Positions 15,135-16,987 of a stretch of 16,987 nt of DNA are shown here, one piece after another. The notes under the pieces are model-generated. The model saw only the letters and a list, made by a program, of their open reading frames with translations. It was not told the origin of the DNA and searched no databases. This DNA comes from Acidobacteriota bacterium (GTDB taxonomy: Bacteria; Acidobacteriota; Vicinamibacteria; Vicinamibacterales; 2-12-FULL-66-21). The DNA lies in contig JACDDJ010000017.1 in assembly GCA_013817065.1 (NCBI GenBank), positions 1-16,987 on the forward strand, given 5' to 3'. Position 1 is the stretch's first letter; the number at the start of each line of letters is the position of its first letter. The position numbers and the translations under genes are program-made.

Positions 15135-16987
15135 GTGCGCGCTCTCGATATTCCCCTCTTGCGGGACCGCTATGTGAGCTGGCGCCGGCTCCTCGCCGGC
15201 GGCGTCGTGCTGGCGATGCTGGCCGGGCTGACCGGCGCCGTGATCGAATGGCGGCGTTTCGGCCGCAACGCGTCCGAGGCGGTCGCGAGGGTCGATGACG
15301 ACGTTCGCCGTGAGTTCGACGAGAAGACCGCGCTGCTCGGACGACTCGCGTCAACCATCGCGGCAGATCCGGGTGCCGCCGCCGCCTTGAAGGCGGCACG
15401 ATCGCTCCAGGGCAGCGCCGACCCGGATGCCACCCGCTCGCTGTTCGAGATTCTCGATGCGCGCACCGGCGAGGTCCGCGATCGTCCGGACATCGCAATC
15501 ACCATCTACGACTATCCGAATGACCTCGCACGCGCCTGGGCCGGCCGTCCCTCCGATCTGCCCGGCGAGCAGATCCGTAGCACTCGCACCTGGTTCGTCA
15601 CGCCGTCCGCGCAGGGATTACGGCTCGTACACGTCGTCCCGATCAAGGCTGGCGACGACGGACCGATCGGCGTCGTCGTCGCCGAACAAGCCCTGTCGGG
15701 CGCCCCCATTCCCGGCGCGCTCGCGCAGGACGTCGCGACGATTCCCACCGCGGTTGGCCCGGCTTCGGTCGTCTTCCAGTACGAAGGCGCCGGCGAGCAA
15801 ACGCGCACCGACGTCTTCCTGCTGCGCGCACCAACCGGCGACGTCCTGCTGGAAGCGTCGCTGGCCCCGCAACAGATCGTTCGTGCGCGCGTCCAGCTGC
15901 GCCGGACCGTGAGCGCGGTCGTGCTTGGTGTGCTGGCGATCACGCTGGTGCTCCTGACCGGTCCGCTACTCGACCGTCGCGTGCGCGACCACCACGGGTC
16001 GCCCCCCGCCTACGGACAGCTCACGCTGGGCGCCGCGTCGCTGGTGCTTGCTGGCGCCGCGGTTGTCTGGGCCGCCATCGAAGTGGCCGCTGAAGGTCGC
16101 CCCGGATATTCCGTCCTGCTCCTGGTGGCAGGCAGCGCGGCGGCCGGCATCATCGCGTTGCTCGCGGCACCGATGTCGCGCTGGCGTGCGCGCACGCGAA
16201 CGACCCGACGCGAACCGGCCGGGTCGAGAGGCCACTTCGCCGTGCAGCAACTGCTGGCCGGCCTCGCCGGAGCCGGCGTCGTGTCGATTGTCGCTCTCGC
16301 GCTGCGGCAGGTGCTCGCCGGGGCGCCGGTCGACCTTCAGCACTTCTCGTTGCATCCCTGGAGTTTCAGCCGGCTCACGCTGCTCGCCGCGATCCTCACC
16401 AGCAACCTCGCCGCACTGTGGGCCGTGACCACTATCTTCGCGGTTGCATTGGCGGGTTGGCGCTTCCCGCGCCGTGCCCTCTCCACACTGGCGTTTGCGT
16501 GGACGTTATGGACGGTCCCTTCGTTCGTCGTCGCGGCAGTTACCGCCTACCGAGGCTGGGCGTTGCCGGCACTCGGCATCGCGCTGTCAGCCGTGGTCTG
16601 CGCCGCCGCGGCTCCTGCGGCGCGTGATGCGTCGCGATGGTTCCGGCATACGACGGTCGCGTCGCGCATCCTTGCGCTCTTCGTCGCGTTCCTTCTGCCG
16701 TCACTGCTCCTCTACCCGTCCGTGAATTTCTACACGTCCCGCGCCGTCCGCTCGGTGATTGCCACGCAGTTCGCCGTGCAGGCCCAGCGCCATCCGGAGA
16801 TGCTTCAGACGCGGCTCGACGAAGTGCAGGATCAGATCGACGCGATTTCGTCTCTGCCGAACCTGGTGAGCGGGAGTGCCGCAGCCGCGAGTGCTGATGG
16901 GTGCTCGACTGACGCTGCGTTCTTCGTGTGGCGCCAGACGACTCTCGCACGCGCGCGCCTCACGTCAGCGGTGGAGCTGTACGACGC
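15135..16987 (+). CDS. Large multi-pass membrane sensor protein, N-terminal part (probable histidine kinase; cut by window edge)
   Basis: The frame is open for 617 codons from the GTG at 15135 to the right edge, with no stop. Layout: first membrane helix (about 18-37), an extracytoplasmic domain (about 41-256) containing ATRSLFEILDARTGEVRDRP and VVPIKAGDDGPIGVVVAEQA, then about eight further helices (about 257-275, 294-318, 325-345, 368-394, 414-441, 449-471, 475-495, 509-530), then a soluble region ending TSAVELYD. The last words resemble the start of a sensor domain in NtrY-like membrane histidine kinases, but no HisKA or ATPase motif is within the window, so the kinase call is inference. 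The start is uncertain because the frame is open upstream of 15135; the GTG is preferred because it gives a short basic N-terminus before the first helix. The gap to the divergent membrane gene is only 46 bp. Confidence 0.8.
   Translation, partial: MRALDIPLLRDRYVSWRRLLAGGVVLAMLAGLTGAVIEWRRFGRNASEAVARVDDDVRREFDEKTALLGRLASTIAADPGAAAALKAARSLQGSADPDATRSLFEILDARTGEVRDRPDIAITIYDYPNDLARAWAGRPSDLPGEQIRSTRTWFVTPSAQGLRLVHVVPIKAGDDGPIGVVVAEQALSGAPIPGALAQDVATIPTAVGPASVVFQYEGAGEQTRTDVFLLRAPTGDVLLEASLAPQQIVRARVQLRRTVSAVVLGVLAITLVLLTGPLLDRRVRDHHGSPPAYGQLTLGAASLVLAGAAVVWAAIEVAAEGRPGYSVLLLVAGSAAAGIIALLAAPMSRWRARTRTTRREPAGSRGHFAVQQLLAGLAGAGVVSIVALALRQVLAGAPVDLQHFSLHPWSFSRLTLLAAILTSNLAALWAVTTIFAVALAGWRFPRRALSTLAFAWTLWTVPSFVVAAVTAYRGWALPALGIALSAVVCAAAAPAARDASRWFRHTTVASRILALFVAFLLPSLLLYPSVNFYTSRAVRSVIATQFAVQAQRHPEMLQTRLDEVQDQIDAISSLPNLVSGSAAAASADGCSTDAAFFVWRQTTLARARLTSAVELYD

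Overview
This GC-rich window holds one long leftward gene block (positions 1 to 11713) followed by a smaller mixed-strand block (11772 to the right edge). A dedicated lipopolysaccharide-export cluster points to a Gram-negative bacterium. The gene style (leftward rpoN, lptB and a giant LptC/LptA-like gene, a BamB-like propeller, a heptamer repeat that translates as GNWELG) looks to me like Acidobacteriota, perhaps Vicinamibacteria. That is an impression from gene order and protein style, not a phylogenetic result.

Left block, read right to left in transcription order: guaA (GMP synthase), an intergenic repeat/hairpin, dnaE (replicative DNA polymerase III alpha), accA (acetyl-CoA carboxylase alpha), recJ (single-strand exonuclease), an unusually large lptC/lptA-type gene, lptB (ABC ATPase for LPS transport) and rpoN (sigma-54, cut by the left edge). 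Gaps are short, and recJ, lptC/A and lptB are joined by a 1-nt stop/start overlap and by a stop codon directly abutting a start codon. Two pieces match Escherichia coli gene neighbourhoods: lptC-lptA-lptB-rpoN and dnaE-accA. Here the lptC and lptA positions are taken by a single 719-residue protein.

Right block: a rightward secreted PQQ-type beta-propeller protein diverges from guaA across a 58-bp gap with an AT-rich promoter-like core. It converges on a leftward PLP-dependent aminotransferase, the two reading frames overlapping by 26 bp at their 3' ends. The aminotransferase start overlaps by 4 nt the stop of an upstream multi-pass membrane protein gene, whose 5' end appears frame-disrupted. 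A divergent rightward gene encodes a large multi-pass membrane protein with an extracytoplasmic N-terminal domain, probably the sensor half of a histidine kinase, cut by the right edge.

No rRNA, tRNA, CRISPR array, insertion sequence or phage gene was seen. No stretch longer than 300 bases lacks a gene; the largest gap (10034 to 10177) holds the inverted heptamer array. The most unusual items are the LptC-LptA fusion with extra repeat modules, the heptamer array upstream of dnaE, and the frame-broken membrane gene.
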